DNA of 64,000 nucleotides from Phycisphaerales bacterium (GTDB lineage: Bacteria; Planctomycetota; Phycisphaerae; Tepidisphaerales; Tepidisphaeraceae). The position numbers were made by a program, and so were the translations under genes. Location of the stretch: assembly GCA_020847545.1 (NCBI GenBank), contig JADLBV010000007.1, positions 1-64,000 of the forward strand, in the 5' to 3' direction. The notes under the pieces are model-generated. The model made no database searches. It was given only the letters and a program-made list of their open reading frames with translations, and had not been told where the DNA came from. Positions 7,980 to 16,748 of the stretch are shown piece after piece (the first letter of the stretch is position 1; each line of letters opens with the position of its first letter).

Positions 7980-8909
7980 CTATAATCGGTTCAGCCGCCA
8001 CACATCAGGAGTCATGTTATTGCCGGCGACCAGCCATAGGACATCATGGTAGACGAAGACGCTGGCCGCGTGGCGCGGGAGCCAAGGGGAGTTGGGCAAT
8101 TCAGTCCAGCTTACCCCATCATCGGAATACCAGACGTCATTGCGGTTCCCATCAAGATTGTACCCTTCCATGATCCACAACCGCCCGTCAAAGACAGCCA
8201 CTTCATGCATTTGCCGAGGTGCCCAAAGGGCAGTATTTGCGTACTGCTGCCAATTACGTCCATCAGATGAACTCCATACATCATTATGAAACGTGCGTTG
8301 AGGGTGGGCCGGCGTGTCATATGTACCGCCACCGAGTATCCACATCCGGCCCTTGAGGACGGCACTATTGCCGATCAAACCGCGCGGGCCCCATGGGGCA
8401 TTGTCCAAGACCTTTTCCCAAGCCGCGCCGTCGGTTGAACACCACACATCACCGTACAGATTTTCGTCGGTCGATGCGAATTGCGGTAGCGCCTGACCAC
8501 CCATCACCCAGATTCGACCGTTAAAGGCGAGAGTGTGATGAAATACACGCGGTCCCCAGGGGAGGTGGTCCGTCACTTGTCGCCAGATGATTCCGTCATC
8601 GCTGTTCCAGACGTCATTCTGATAGTGCCCCTGATTGGGGTCACCGCCAACAATCCACATGCGGCCATCGTGAACCACATAACCGGCATAGTGACGGCCT
8701 TCCCACGGGGCCTGAGGAACCTCCAGATGCCAGTCCAGCCCATCGATAGAAGACCAGACCTCACTGTTGCAGATGCGAGGAAAATGGACCTTGTCATTCG
8801 GGTTCCAGCCACCCAGGAGCCACATTTTATCTTTGAAGACCAATGCACCGGCCCCATCGCGCGGTGCGAAAGGTGCATGGCCGGTTACCTTCGTCCATTG
8901 ATACATCAT
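7980..8909 (-). CDS. Kelch/Asp-box beta-propeller protein without export signals
   Basis: 309 residues of repeats built on MWLLGGW, DVWNSDDGIIW, RIWVMGGQ, DVWCSTDGAAW, RMWILGGG, DVWSSSDGRNW and DVWYSDDGVSW, a Kelch-like propeller with Asp-box-like turns. It is a close full-length paralogue of the PEP-CTERM propeller at 23705-24814: both share GHYQNDVW, a Gly-Gly-Gly-Thr-Tyr-Asp-Thr-Pro turn and the final GNNMTPDVW. This copy has neither the signal peptide nor the PEP-CTERM tail, ending four residues after MTPDVW, so it should stay in the cytoplasm unless exported otherwise. Its ATG overlaps the upstream stop as ATGA, making it the last gene of locus A. No catalytic residues are evident; it may bind or isomerise a sugar. 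Confidence 0.8.
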   Translation of the reverse strand: MMYQWTKVTGHAPFAPRDGAGALVFKDKMWLLGGWNPNDKVHFPRICNSEVWSSIDGLDWHLEVPQAPWEGRHYAGYVVHDGRMWIVGGDPNQGHYQNDVWNSDDGIIWRQVTDHLPWGPRVFHHTLAFNGRIWVMGGQALPQFASTDENLYGDVWCSTDGAAWEKVLDNAPWGPRGLIGNSAVLKGRMWILGGGTYDTPAHPQRTFHNDVWSSSDGRNWQQYANTALWAPRQMHEVAVFDGRLWIMEGYNLDGNRNDVWYSDDGVSWTELPNSPWLPRHAASVFVYHDVLWLVAGNNMTPDVWRLNRL

Positions 8910-10633
8910 TCAGAGATCGTCACGGATTCGCCTTGGCCGATGTCGAGGATGCGGCTGCTCCATAAAAGTCCAGCACGGCGAACGCCCGTGCTGGCCGGTC
9001 TATGCAGGGTGACACCCTGGATGGCGGCGGCGGCTGTGAGCGTCCAGTCATTTTCATGGCGACGAAGTTCAAGACAGCGCCGGGCATCGCAGAAATTGCA
9101 CCAGGCCCGCGCGGTCAAGGCAAGCAGGCCCAGCGCCTCGGTCGCGTCGAGGATGGCTTGGCGCATCGCGTATTGAACATTTCTATATTGTTCAGGTGCG
9201 TTGGCATAGGGATGGAGGCAGGTGCAGATGACGCCGTGAAAGCGACTTGCGGATTCATCATAAAATCGCCGCATGATGTCGTACGACTGCTCTGGTGTCC
9301 GGGGGGGCAGGAGCGATTTGTCCCCCTGCATCACATCGTCTATAAAAATGGTGGGTTGCTGAGTTAGATGGATGATCGTGCCATCAGGCCGCATAAAGCG
9401 CGCCGGACGTGCCGAGCCTAAGTAACCGTATTGCCAGCCACGAAATCCGAGGAAATTGCATTCCATGCGAAACCCGCTGGAAGACAGAATCTCTGCCATT
9501 TCCGTGTATCCCGGCCAGATGACGCTGTGGGCACGGCCGACAATGGGAGACAAGCCTGTCTTCTCTTGAAACAATGCGGCATGTTGATGCAGCGTGCGGG
9601 CTTCCTGCTCGAATGTTGGCGTGGCATTCCCCGGCCAATAGTGCAATTGAAAATCATGTCCGTGTGCCAGCCAATGGTCGATTTGAGATCGATCGAGGTC
9701 GGGAAGGTGGTGCGGAATAATGTTCAGCGTATAAGGCACACCACGATCGGCACACGGACCGGCCAGGTCGGAGTAAGTATCCCAGTTGTACGCATCCGAA
9801 TCGCCGTCGAGCAGTGTCAGGGCCGGAGCATCGTTTGGAAAAAGCCACAGGCGTGGAATCGGCAGCACAGGATCGGTCAGATGACGAATGATCGACACCA
9901 ACAGATCGGCCCAGACATCCGCCTGGGGAATGTCACGCAGATGGCAGTCCACCAGACCTTCAAACAGAGTGCCGGGTTTGTATCGCACCGGATCGGTCGG
10001 ATCGCCCAGGATGCCGTTGGTGGCCAGTCGGGGATCGCCCTGACGCAACATGAGTGCGGTTTGGCCGGGATCAAACCAGAAGATGACGATTTTTCCTTTG
10101 CCCGCATCCACCTCGATAACCGCTGGATAAGTGGACAATTCATCGCTGCGCACCCCCCCCATCGCCAGCGCTCGTTCCCCTTCAATTCGTCGCAGGAACA
10201 TGGGGCTTAACGTCTGGATGGTCGTACCACCATGATCGCCCGTCCAAGGGTGTGATGACAGAAGGCCGGCATATCCCGGCGGCATCGTGTGATAAGTGTG
10301 ATGAATTGTCTCACTGAACCGCAAGCCCATCGACTGAATCAGTTCCGTGGGTGGACTTATCAACACGGCCGCCCCGCCGTCGTGAACCCATCCCCCGATG
10401 GTTTCGCATTCCCGCTGGGTTAATGTTTCGGCGGAGATGAACGCCAGCGCCCGGCCGGCGAGCGCTGTGGAGGGATCATCCACGGCGTTCAATTCCATCT
10501 CGTCAACGCAGTGATACCCTTCCTGGCTCAGGATTTCGCTAAAAAACCGGCGCATCGGCTGGGTTGGGGTGCGGTACAGACACAATAGCGGATGCGGATT
10601 CCACTTCATCGAAGAACTTCGAGACAGGCTCAT
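8906..10633 (-). CDS. two-domain protein: glutaminase-like/ThuA-type N-terminus plus polysaccharide-deacetylase-like C-terminus
   Basis: 575 residues with no convincing signal peptide. Residues ~10-230 look like a class I glutamine-amidotransferase/ThuA-type alpha/beta domain (LAFISAETLTQRECETIGGWVHDGGAAVLISPP and later IVIFWFDPGQTALML, each strand-turn-helix). From about residue 270 a deacetylase-like barrel follows: ALTLLDGDSDAYNWDTY gives an Asp motif, GHDFQLHYWPG a His motif, and GVICTCLHPYANAP a late His. The start at 10633 is supported by AAAGGA 5 nt upstream. It overlaps the Kelch gene by 4 nt and follows the transglutaminase-like gene by 9 bp. It probably processes an acylated sugar, but the ligands differ enough from classical NodB proteins that the activity is uncertain. 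Confidence 0.65.
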   Translation of the reverse strand: MSLSRSSSMKWNPHPLLCLYRTPTQPMRRFFSEILSQEGYHCVDEMELNAVDDPSTALAGRALAFISAETLTQRECETIGGWVHDGGAAVLISPPTELIQSMGLRFSETIHHTYHTMPPGYAGLLSSHPWTGDHGGTTIQTLSPMFLRRIEGERALAMGGVRSDELSTYPAVIEVDAGKGKIVIFWFDPGQTALMLRQGDPRLATNGILGDPTDPVRYKPGTLFEGLVDCHLRDIPQADVWADLLVSIIRHLTDPVLPIPRLWLFPNDAPALTLLDGDSDAYNWDTYSDLAGPCADRGVPYTLNIIPHHLPDLDRSQIDHWLAHGHDFQLHYWPGNATPTFEQEARTLHQHAALFQEKTGLSPIVGRAHSVIWPGYTEMAEILSSSGFRMECNFLGFRGWQYGYLGSARPARFMRPDGTIIHLTQQPTIFIDDVMQGDKSLLPPRTPEQSYDIMRRFYDESASRFHGVICTCLHPYANAPEQYRNVQYAMRQAILDATEALGLLALTARAWCNFCDARRCLELRRHENDWTLTAAAAIQGVTLHRPASTGVRRAGLLWSSRILDIGQGESVTISE

Positions 10634-10642
10634 AAAATTCCT

Positions 10643-11533
10643 TTACCCTTTGCGCAGGGAGTAAAACCGACGACGAAATTCCTCCGGAAGAAGGAATTGA
10701 AGACCGCGGTTGGGATACAGTTTTTTGATTCGGCTTAGAGTGGCTGGGGAATCGCTTGTAAACCACGATCCCTGATCGATTTGGATCGGGACCATCATCA
10801 CTCGCCGATACCACGCGCGCAAAGCGCTGTCTCCAGTGAATGCCCCTTCCATCCAGAGGCCATAATCAAATCCCTGTACCGTGAACAATCCGACCGCCAG
10901 TGGTATCGCGGCCGAAATCAGCTCGAAACGATAATCACCGGTTATGACCGCATGGCAAAACTCCATCAGGTTAAGTCTCTTGCCACGACGAACAAAAAAA
11001 CGCTTCGTATCCAGGTCAACCAGAGTCCACCGGCCGTCCAGCCACACCTCCAGGAGCTGGTGACCATTATTATATCCGTTTAGTTCCTGCAACGTCGTGC
11101 CCGCCACCCGTCGCAACGGCACGCCCAGGCCAGCCAACAAGTCCAGCGCGAATTGTGAAAGATTCCCACAGGTGACGATGATCTTTTCGGTCATCGCCAT
11201 GCGGCATAGTTCCGCGTGGGTTCTGGCATTGTCCCGCGCGCCATGCGAACAAATCCAGCAGATGGCCGAAAGCAGGGAGAATACATCGCCTTGATAAACG
11301 ATCCGCTGCTGGTTGTCCTGCCCGGGAATGATGAAACGGTAGAGCCCCTCATGGTCGAGATGGTATGTTCGACCATGCACACGATACCGGCCCGGTGAGA
11401 TCACCAGTGTCGAGGGGAGGTTGGCGGCACGGCCGGCGGATGATCGCACTTCAGTCACGTCCATTCCGCGCAGATGAAACGCGACTGGCTTATTTTGCGG
11501 AGTTGGAGGCATCTTCGGACGCGCCAATTTCAC
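10643..11533 (-). CDS. transglutaminase-like (papain-fold) superfamily protein
   Basis: 296 residues. A transglutaminase-like triad is visible in order: Cys in IIVTCGNLSQFALDLLAGLG (near residue 122), His in NNGHQLLEVWLDGRW (near 158), and Asp in TLVDLD (near 174), with the typical Trp-Leu-Asp-Gly-Arg-Trp hairpin. The preceding FSLLSAICWICSHGARDNARTH resembles the helix before the catalytic cysteine. No signal peptide is seen. The start overlaps the Gfo/Idh stop as ATGA. Members act as proteases, peptide N-glycanases or amidases; in this carbohydrate operon, cleavage of an amide-linked sugar or peptide-glycan is a possible role. The specific substrate is unknown. Confidence 0.72.
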   Translation of the reverse strand: MKLARPKMPPTPQNKPVAFHLRGMDVTEVRSSAGRAANLPSTLVISPGRYRVHGRTYHLDHEGLYRFIIPGQDNQQRIVYQGDVFSLLSAICWICSHGARDNARTHAELCRMAMTEKIIVTCGNLSQFALDLLAGLGVPLRRVAGTTLQELNGYNNGHQLLEVWLDGRWTLVDLDTKRFFVRRGKRLNLMEFCHAVITGDYRFELISAAIPLAVGLFTVQGFDYGLWMEGAFTGDSALRAWYRRVMMVPIQIDQGSWFTSDSPATLSRIKKLYPNRGLQFLLPEEFRRRFYSLRKG

Positions 11534-12726
11534 TCCCTTGGATGTTGGCCGACGGCGCGATGAGCGCCGGGTCGGAAATCGGGAACTTCGAGGCGAATGC
11601 CATCCCGCTCGGTGGATTGGGCCGCGATGATTGCCGGGGCCGCGCTCTCGGCGGCTTTGTAAACATCCATTTCCGGCGTGGTGTCATTGAGGATCGAATC
11701 CACAAAATAACGAACGGGCCAATAGTCGCTGCCGCCGTGCCCGGACGAAAGCACCTCGGCCGCAGTCGTTTGCGGATCATAATCCCACCAGGTTTCCTCG
11801 GGCGTTTCATTGCCGTGCGGGCCGGCAATCAGAAGTTTCATTTTGTCATGATCGCTCCGGTGGGTTTCGACACTGCCTTTGGTGCCCATCATGTTGTACC
11901 AGTGCCGGCCGGTGATCGCCTTGCTGGCGGAAAAGACCGTAAAACAGCAACTGAGCCGAAGAATGGTGTCACCGGCGGTGTGCATCAGCGCGGTCTCAAG
12001 GTCGGGCCGGGGGAAAAAGTCGTGAACATAGCTTTGAGTGGGATTGGTCCCCATGCAGGAAACGGCCGTCACCCGGTCGTTCAAAACGCGCAGGATCGGA
12101 CTCAGTTCGTGAGGAAGATACAAAATGGGGTGGCCCATGTTCCAGAATCGGCTTTTGCGCGGGTTGGGATGCTTTTGCGCCTCCTCGATGGTCATGCGTC
12201 GGCCGGTCTGGGGGTCAAGAAAATACCGATCATCGTGCATGCCGTGAAAATATTGCCCTTCGGCATAAACGATTTTCCCCAGCGTGCCGTCTTCGCGCAG
12301 TTTTTTCCAGTGATTGATGAACGGAGTGTACCGAACCTCCTCCCCCAACATGTACTTCAAGCCGGTTCGCTCGACCGCCACGACAATCCGCCAGATGTCC
12401 TCCAGACTGAAGGACATGGGCACTTCGCTCAGGACATGCTTTCCCGCGTCCAGGCTCTCAATCACGAGGTCCGGGCAATTTTCCGGTTCGACCACGATGT
12501 AAACCGCGTCGATATCGGCTTCACGGAGCATTCGGCGGTGATCGGTATAAACCTTGGCCTCGTCATCGCCCAGTTCCGCCGCCGCCTTATTTGCCAAATC
12601 GATGAATCGATCACAAAGGGCGGTGATCTTCAACCCCTGAATTGTCTTGCACGTTTTGATCAGCCCAACGGCTCGTGGCCCGCCGCCGATGAACCCGATC
12701 CGAATCGTCTTGGATTTACTTGTCAT
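11530..12726 (-). CDS. Gfo/Idh/MocA-family oxidoreductase
   Basis: 398 residues, cytoplasmic. The N-terminal Rossmann motif IRIGFIGGGPRAVGL (residues 8-22) and a SEVPMSFSLEDIW segment near residue 105, in place of the usual EKP, mark a divergent branch of the family. The C-terminal domain contains EVRYTPFINHW and later NMGHPILYLPHELSPILRVL, where the histidines take the usual catalytic place. The missing EKP lysine is a real difference from the paralogue at 952 and may mean an altered reaction. It overlaps the end of the DUF4091 gene by 11 nt and the start of the transglutaminase-like gene by 4 nt, so it is tightly coupled within locus A. Confidence 0.85.
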   Translation of the reverse strand: MTSKSKTIRIGFIGGGPRAVGLIKTCKTIQGLKITALCDRFIDLANKAAAELGDDEAKVYTDHRRMLREADIDAVYIVVEPENCPDLVIESLDAGKHVLSEVPMSFSLEDIWRIVVAVERTGLKYMLGEEVRYTPFINHWKKLREDGTLGKIVYAEGQYFHGMHDDRYFLDPQTGRRMTIEEAQKHPNPRKSRFWNMGHPILYLPHELSPILRVLNDRVTAVSCMGTNPTQSYVHDFFPRPDLETALMHTAGDTILRLSCCFTVFSASKAITGRHWYNMMGTKGSVETHRSDHDKMKLLIAGPHGNETPEETWWDYDPQTTAAEVLSSGHGGSDYWPVRYFVDSILNDTTPEMDVYKAAESAAPAIIAAQSTERDGIRLEVPDFRPGAHRAVGQHPRE

Positions 12727-15103
12727 TGGCGAGTTCCGTCAGCACCTCCAGACGGGCTGCCTCGGCCATGCGGCTGGAGTTGGTTGGGTGCCAGGCATAG
12801 CCGGGGTCTTCCTTGAGCAGTTGCTCCGTCATCCGACGGGCCAGACCCTCGGCGGCTGCCTGCCCCTTCTTCTGTGACAGCATATACAGGTATTGATAAT
12901 CCTCAATCCCCTCCCGCAATGCCTCCCAATGTTTGGACCCGCTCACGCCGCTGGGCGATAGAAAAACCGGAGTGTAGTTGGAATAACCGATGGCGGTGTA
13001 CGGATTCCAACTGTCCGCCAAGCCGCCATTATCGCCATAGGCCCAGTAGCCGGAGAACGTTGCTCCGGCCTCGAAACAGCGCCATGGCTGCAATCGATAG
13101 TACGATGCGTCAAAATGCAGCACCGGCGTGGTGCATTGATAAAAGCCCAGTTCCTTCCCCTGTTGCCGCAACTTTTGATACATCGCCGGGAGTTCCGGTG
13201 TGGCGGCATATTTGCCAAGTGTGGGCAAAATAACATCCGCCAGTTCCATCATCGGCAGCGCCGCTTGGAACTCCTGGGTGTTTAAGATCAGCGGATTGGT
13301 GAGAATTCCCACATCCTTCGTCACCGACTTGAATGCTTTGGATATGTCATAACACCCCTGGAAACGTGACATGGCCGGTTCATCCATGAAAACAATCAGC
13401 GCCTGAAGCGGCTTAAGTCCGATCTCCTGGTTATGCCTGGCCCAGTCGGCGGCCCATTGGCCAATTGCCCGTTCATATTCGGGGGATTGGTATTTCAGGC
13501 CGGCAAAATCACTGCCCGGCGACATGCCGCAGGAGACGGCGAAATGTCGAACAATCGGGTTCCTCTGCCGCCAAAATTTCACAAAATCATCCCAGTGGGA
13601 ATAATCGATCTTGCCTGTCAGGTTCCCTTGGGGATCGAAGTCGCCGCCATGGGGAAAGGGCGTCTGGTTGGATGTCCCCCAGACCATGTTCAGCCGGTTG
13701 TTCGTCAGATCCCTGGCGGCGGCCTCCTGGTTGCTGTCGTTGACCCCATAGCTCTTGAGATAGATGTAGTCCCACATACCGCTGTTGAGCGCCATGTCAT
13801 CGGACATGCGTACATCGGCCACATCCAGCCGCAACGGAATAAAGCGTTCAAAGGAGCCGGAGGAAAGCATAATGCGGCCGGCATATTGACCCGCTGCAAT
13901 TTTATCTGAATGGAAGGAGAGCCAAATCTGCCGGGTCATGCCGGCCGGCACGACCGTCGTGTAATGACCGTTGGTCGACTTCATGCTGACCAGGGCCGAA
14001 TGGGTTGGCCAGCCGACGCGGTTGTCCACCATCTCCACCTGATAGACGCTTAATCCCGCATCCGCGGGCAGCCCGGTGATTACAAACTGCACGGTTCGCG
14101 CCTCTTCCGAGGCATTGGTCAAATTGAAGACCTCGGCGCGATGCTCGTTGCCCATCATGCGCACATTCAGTTCAATCCCACCCGGCATTGGCGCCGGCAA
14201 CCCTTCGAGCAACTGGTATGGCGGGGTGTGCCATACCGTCAAACGCGCTGTTCCGTTTGCCGCGAGGAGTTTGCCGTAGATGGCATGTACCTTTTCATCC
14301 AGCGGCCCGATGGGCAAGATCGCCTTGAAATTCGCCAACGTCTTTGGATAAACATCCGATTGAATCAGCGGCTTGATCGCATCGAGTTCCTCCAACAGCC
14401 GCTTTTTGGCCGCGACCGGCGCATCTTTTTCAACCGCGTTGCGCACCTCGGTCCAGTCGGAAGCGACACGGCGAAAGACTCCCAGTTGCGTCAGCCTCAG
14501 CGGGTCGGCCAACTGCTCATCGGTCAATATCGGGCCGGTGATGGGCTTCTTAAGCCAGGCATCTTCTCCTTTGTAGACCTCGATCTCATCGCAAAAGAGA
14601 ATCAGGCCCGAAGAGACTCCCGTCACCCGCACATACCGGCCGTGTGTGCTTAGGGCGGTGGTGCGGTAGGTATGCGCAGCATAGGTTCCATCCTTCAAAA
14701 GCCACGATTCCTCCAGTCGGACCAGATCACCCACCACATGAAACGCCTGTCCATCCGTGCTGACGGCAATCGCCAGTGAGGTGGGAAAGCCATAGGCGCC
14801 GGTCGCGGCGGAACGGAACGAAATGCCGCTGATTGGCTGATCGCTTCCAAGGTCAATGGTGATGGAGACCGGCTTGTGGATGAAATTCCACCCAACACAG
14901 CGAGGATCCTCCCATACAACCCCCTTCTCTACGATCACCCCATCAGTCAGTTGTGTTTTATCCCCAGGATCGGTGCAAGAATCGTTCGGCTCAATGTTGA
15001 ACGTATAAGGCTTGTGCAGCGCGATATTGGTCGGAGTTGCCTGAGCGCAAAAAGCGCGGGGAATCAGAGTCAAGAGAACAACAACCGCAAGTCGGTTCAT
15101 CAT
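12716..15103 (-). CDS. secreted discoidin (F5/8 type C) and DUF4091 protein, locus A
   Basis: 795 residues. The signal peptide MMNRLAVVVLLTLIPRAFCAQA is followed by a discoidin-like domain (residues ~25-190: NIALHKPYTF, VSITIDLGSDQPISGISFRS, TYRTTALSTHGRYVRV, FCDEIEVYKG), a helical linker, beta-sandwich modules with WLSFHSDKIAAGQYAGRI, and a TIM-barrel-like C-terminal half ending in the DUF4091 signature KHWEALREGIEDYQYLYML. IVFMDEPAMSRF near residue 590 carries a DEP motif that may hold a catalytic acid. DUF4091 proteins are carbohydrate-active by association but lack a fixed assignment. GAGG upstream of tandem ATGs at 15103 and 15100 sets the start. It is paralogous to the proteins at 20400 and 29726 and follows the pseudopilin by 17 bp. 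Confidence 0.85.
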   Translation of the reverse strand: MMNRLAVVVLLTLIPRAFCAQATPTNIALHKPYTFNIEPNDSCTDPGDKTQLTDGVIVEKGVVWEDPRCVGWNFIHKPVSITIDLGSDQPISGISFRSAATGAYGFPTSLAIAVSTDGQAFHVVGDLVRLEESWLLKDGTYAAHTYRTTALSTHGRYVRVTGVSSGLILFCDEIEVYKGEDAWLKKPITGPILTDEQLADPLRLTQLGVFRRVASDWTEVRNAVEKDAPVAAKKRLLEELDAIKPLIQSDVYPKTLANFKAILPIGPLDEKVHAIYGKLLAANGTARLTVWHTPPYQLLEGLPAPMPGGIELNVRMMGNEHRAEVFNLTNASEEARTVQFVITGLPADAGLSVYQVEMVDNRVGWPTHSALVSMKSTNGHYTTVVPAGMTRQIWLSFHSDKIAAGQYAGRIMLSSGSFERFIPLRLDVADVRMSDDMALNSGMWDYIYLKSYGVNDSNQEAAARDLTNNRLNMVWGTSNQTPFPHGGDFDPQGNLTGKIDYSHWDDFVKFWRQRNPIVRHFAVSCGMSPGSDFAGLKYQSPEYERAIGQWAADWARHNQEIGLKPLQALIVFMDEPAMSRFQGCYDISKAFKSVTKDVGILTNPLILNTQEFQAALPMMELADVILPTLGKYAATPELPAMYQKLRQQGKELGFYQCTTPVLHFDASYYRLQPWRCFEAGATFSGYWAYGDNGGLADSWNPYTAIGYSNYTPVFLSPSGVSGSKHWEALREGIEDYQYLYMLSQKKGQAAAEGLARRMTEQLLKEDPGYAWHPTNSSRMAEAARLEVLTELANDK

Positions 15104-15120
15104 TATTACCTCAATTGTCT

Positions 15121-15888
15121 TCAGTGATTTAATGCCCAATGCTTATCAGTGGATTCTATGTAGGGATAGTAGGTGGCCTGACTGCCCAGCGCGCCAATTC
15201 CGTAAAGCGATGCCGGGGTGTTCGGGTCCGGGGCATAGACGGTGGTGACATGTCCATCCGCCCACAGCACGTTGCATCCGCCACTGGGATGCCATGGCCA
15301 TGCCAACTGCCCGCCGGGATCAGCGGAGTTGAAGCTATAGACATAATACCCACCGACATATCCATTGCTCCATTTGTTTGTTTCCGCCACCATGACCACA
15401 TCGGAGGGATGTTTCACGGTATTCAACTTGACAGCGCCGTAGGTAAGAACGGCATTTCGGTAAGTCAAGTTAAACTGCAGGCTCATCCCATAGCTGACAA
15501 ATCCGTTTTTAATGCGATATGTGTCATCCGGCACGGTCGATGAAAGGTTGATTCGCGGCATGGACGGGCAAAACAGCACCTGGCTGATTTTCGCCGTGGG
15601 GTCGGCTTCGCTGATCGTGTAGGTCAGGTCGCGGGTCTGCTGGAGGAATTCATACCATCGATATGTCGTCGCACTGTATGGCCAATAGGGAATGGGAGCC
15701 CATCCCTGCTGGTTGCCGGCGTACATCTGAATCGCCAGCCCGACCTGCCGCATGTTACTCATGCACTGGACGCGCTGGGCGGACTGCCGAGCCTTGTTGA
15801 GCGACGGCAGCAATATCGAGATCAAAATCGCTATAATGCCGATGACGACCAGCAACTCGACCAACGTGAAGGCGTTTGTCTTTCGCAC
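15121..15888 (-). CDS. type II pseudopilin with His-Xn-DG block, locus A
   Basis: 255 residues. [20 protein letters not shown] has the type IV prepilin cleavage region (here Ala-Phe rather than Gly-Phe) and the glutamate at mature position 5, followed by the hydrophobic helix and [23 protein letters not shown]. The C-terminal block [16 protein letters not shown] has the His...Asp-Gly-His of planctomycete pseudopilins, with ten residues between His and Asp. After processing by a prepilin peptidase it would sit in the inner membrane as a pseudopilus subunit. It lies between the PEP-CTERM gene and the DUF4091 gene, so it is presumably made only when locus A is induced. Confidence 0.9.
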   Translation of the reverse strand: MRKTNAFTLVELLVVIGIIAILISILLPSLNKARQSAQRVQCMSNMRQVGLAIQMYAGNQQGWAPIPYWPYSATTYRWYEFLQQTRDLTYTISEADPTAKISQVLFCPSMPRINLSSTVPDDTYRIKNGFVSYGMSLQFNLTYRNAVLTYGAVKLNTVKHPSDVVMVAETNKWSNGYVGGYYVYSFNSADPGGQLAWPWHPSGGCNVLWADGHVTTVYAPDPNTPASLYGIGALGSQATYYPYIESTDKHWALNH

Positions 15889-15906
15889 GATGACCTTTCT
15901 GTCAGC

Positions 15907-15942
15907 CCTTCTCCTCGCGGATTGTGGTCCGCGAGGCGAAGG
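15907..15942 (-). terminator. strong hairpin between PEP-CTERM and pseudopilin genes
   Basis: Arms CCTCGCGGA (15913-15921) and TCCGCGAGG (15928-15936) pair around a 6-nt loop, extended after one mismatch by CCTTC (15907-15911) with GAAGG (15938-15942). On the transcribed strand no clear U tract follows. It may be a partial terminator or a processing and stability element that makes the upstream PEP-CTERM message more abundant than the rest of the operon. Confidence 0.55.
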
Positions 15943-15951
15943 CCGACCGGT

Positions 15952-16725
15952 TTATTTCCGACGACGCAGCATCATCAGGCCGCCGAAACCCAGCAGGCTC
16001 AATGCCGCCGGTTCCGGGACGGCATTAATCTGGATATCATCATATACGGGATAGTTGCCTCCGGCGGTGTACAGTTGCACTCCACCATTCGCGATCACAT
16101 TGCCAGAGCCACCCGCGAAGGCGATGGAACCAATGTTGAACGGAGACCCACTGGTCGTCACATCTGTGGCCCAACCCACGGCTGTTTGATTCGTAAAATC
16201 GATAACCAATTCAAGCTTGTAGGTGTGCGTAGGATCGAAAGAGCCTGCGTAACTCCCGCCGGATGCATTGGCCATTCTGAATTGATAGCTGGATGCGCCG
16301 TCATAATTCATTCTTATGCCCACAACTGGCGCAGCGGTTGTACTGGTGGCATTAAGATAAAATCCGACAAAACCTGCGCTCATGGTTCCAGGGCGTACCA
16401 ACGCCGAAAGGGTCGAGCCATCGCCCACCGCCGAAGAGGCGGATCCCCATCCACGCACATACTGCTCGTTGGCATACTGCAGCCAAGACTGGCTGCCTTC
16501 TAAAATGGGATAAGTAGGCGGTATGTAGGCGCCGGTTGGTGTAACCCATCCTCCATTGGCGGCACCGGAAGCCCGTGTCCAACCATCCACGCTGTCAAGC
16601 TCATGCGTGCCGGCGGTATACGTCGGTGTCTCAAAATTACTGATGACTGCCCCATTGGAAACAACGGCCCCGGCCAGAAACATCAAGCCGGCGGACGCCA
16701 ACGATAAACTGAGATGCCTTGACAT
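15952..16725 (-). CDS. PEP-CTERM sorting domain protein, locus A
   Basis: 257 residues: signal peptide MSRHLSLSLASAGLMFLAGA, a beta-rich middle (ISNFETPTYTAGTHELDSV, VDGWTRASGAANGGW, YIPPTYPILEGSQSW, VTTSGSPFNIGSIAF), and a C-terminal tail beginning AVPEPAALSLLG and ending LRRRK. The PEP-CTERM tail directs sorting by an exosortase to the outer surface or extracellular matrix in Gram-negative bacteria. It is a paralogue of 26055-26852, sharing the FETP/FEPP opening, PPTYP...SGTQS/EGSQS and the domain order, and is probably a jelly-roll carbohydrate-binding fold. GGAGGAG upstream fixes the start at 16725. It directly follows the regulator gene, 23 bp downstream. Confidence 0.88.
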   Translation of the reverse strand: MSRHLSLSLASAGLMFLAGAVVSNGAVISNFETPTYTAGTHELDSVDGWTRASGAANGGWVTPTGAYIPPTYPILEGSQSWLQYANEQYVRGWGSASSAVGDGSTLSALVRPGTMSAGFVGFYLNATSTTAAPVVGIRMNYDGASSYQFRMANASGGSYAGSFDPTHTYKLELVIDFTNQTAVGWATDVTTSGSPFNIGSIAFAGGSGNVIANGGVQLYTAGGNYPVYDDIQINAVPEPAALSLLGFGGLMMLRRRK

Positions 16726-16748
16726 GATACTCCTCCAAAAAAGTGGTC

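Noticed and set aside
11365-12816. 483-codon plus-strand frame opposite the locus A Gfo/Idh gene
   Set aside because: A shadow of GC-rich coding on the other strand; it crosses three well-supported genes and shows no family features.
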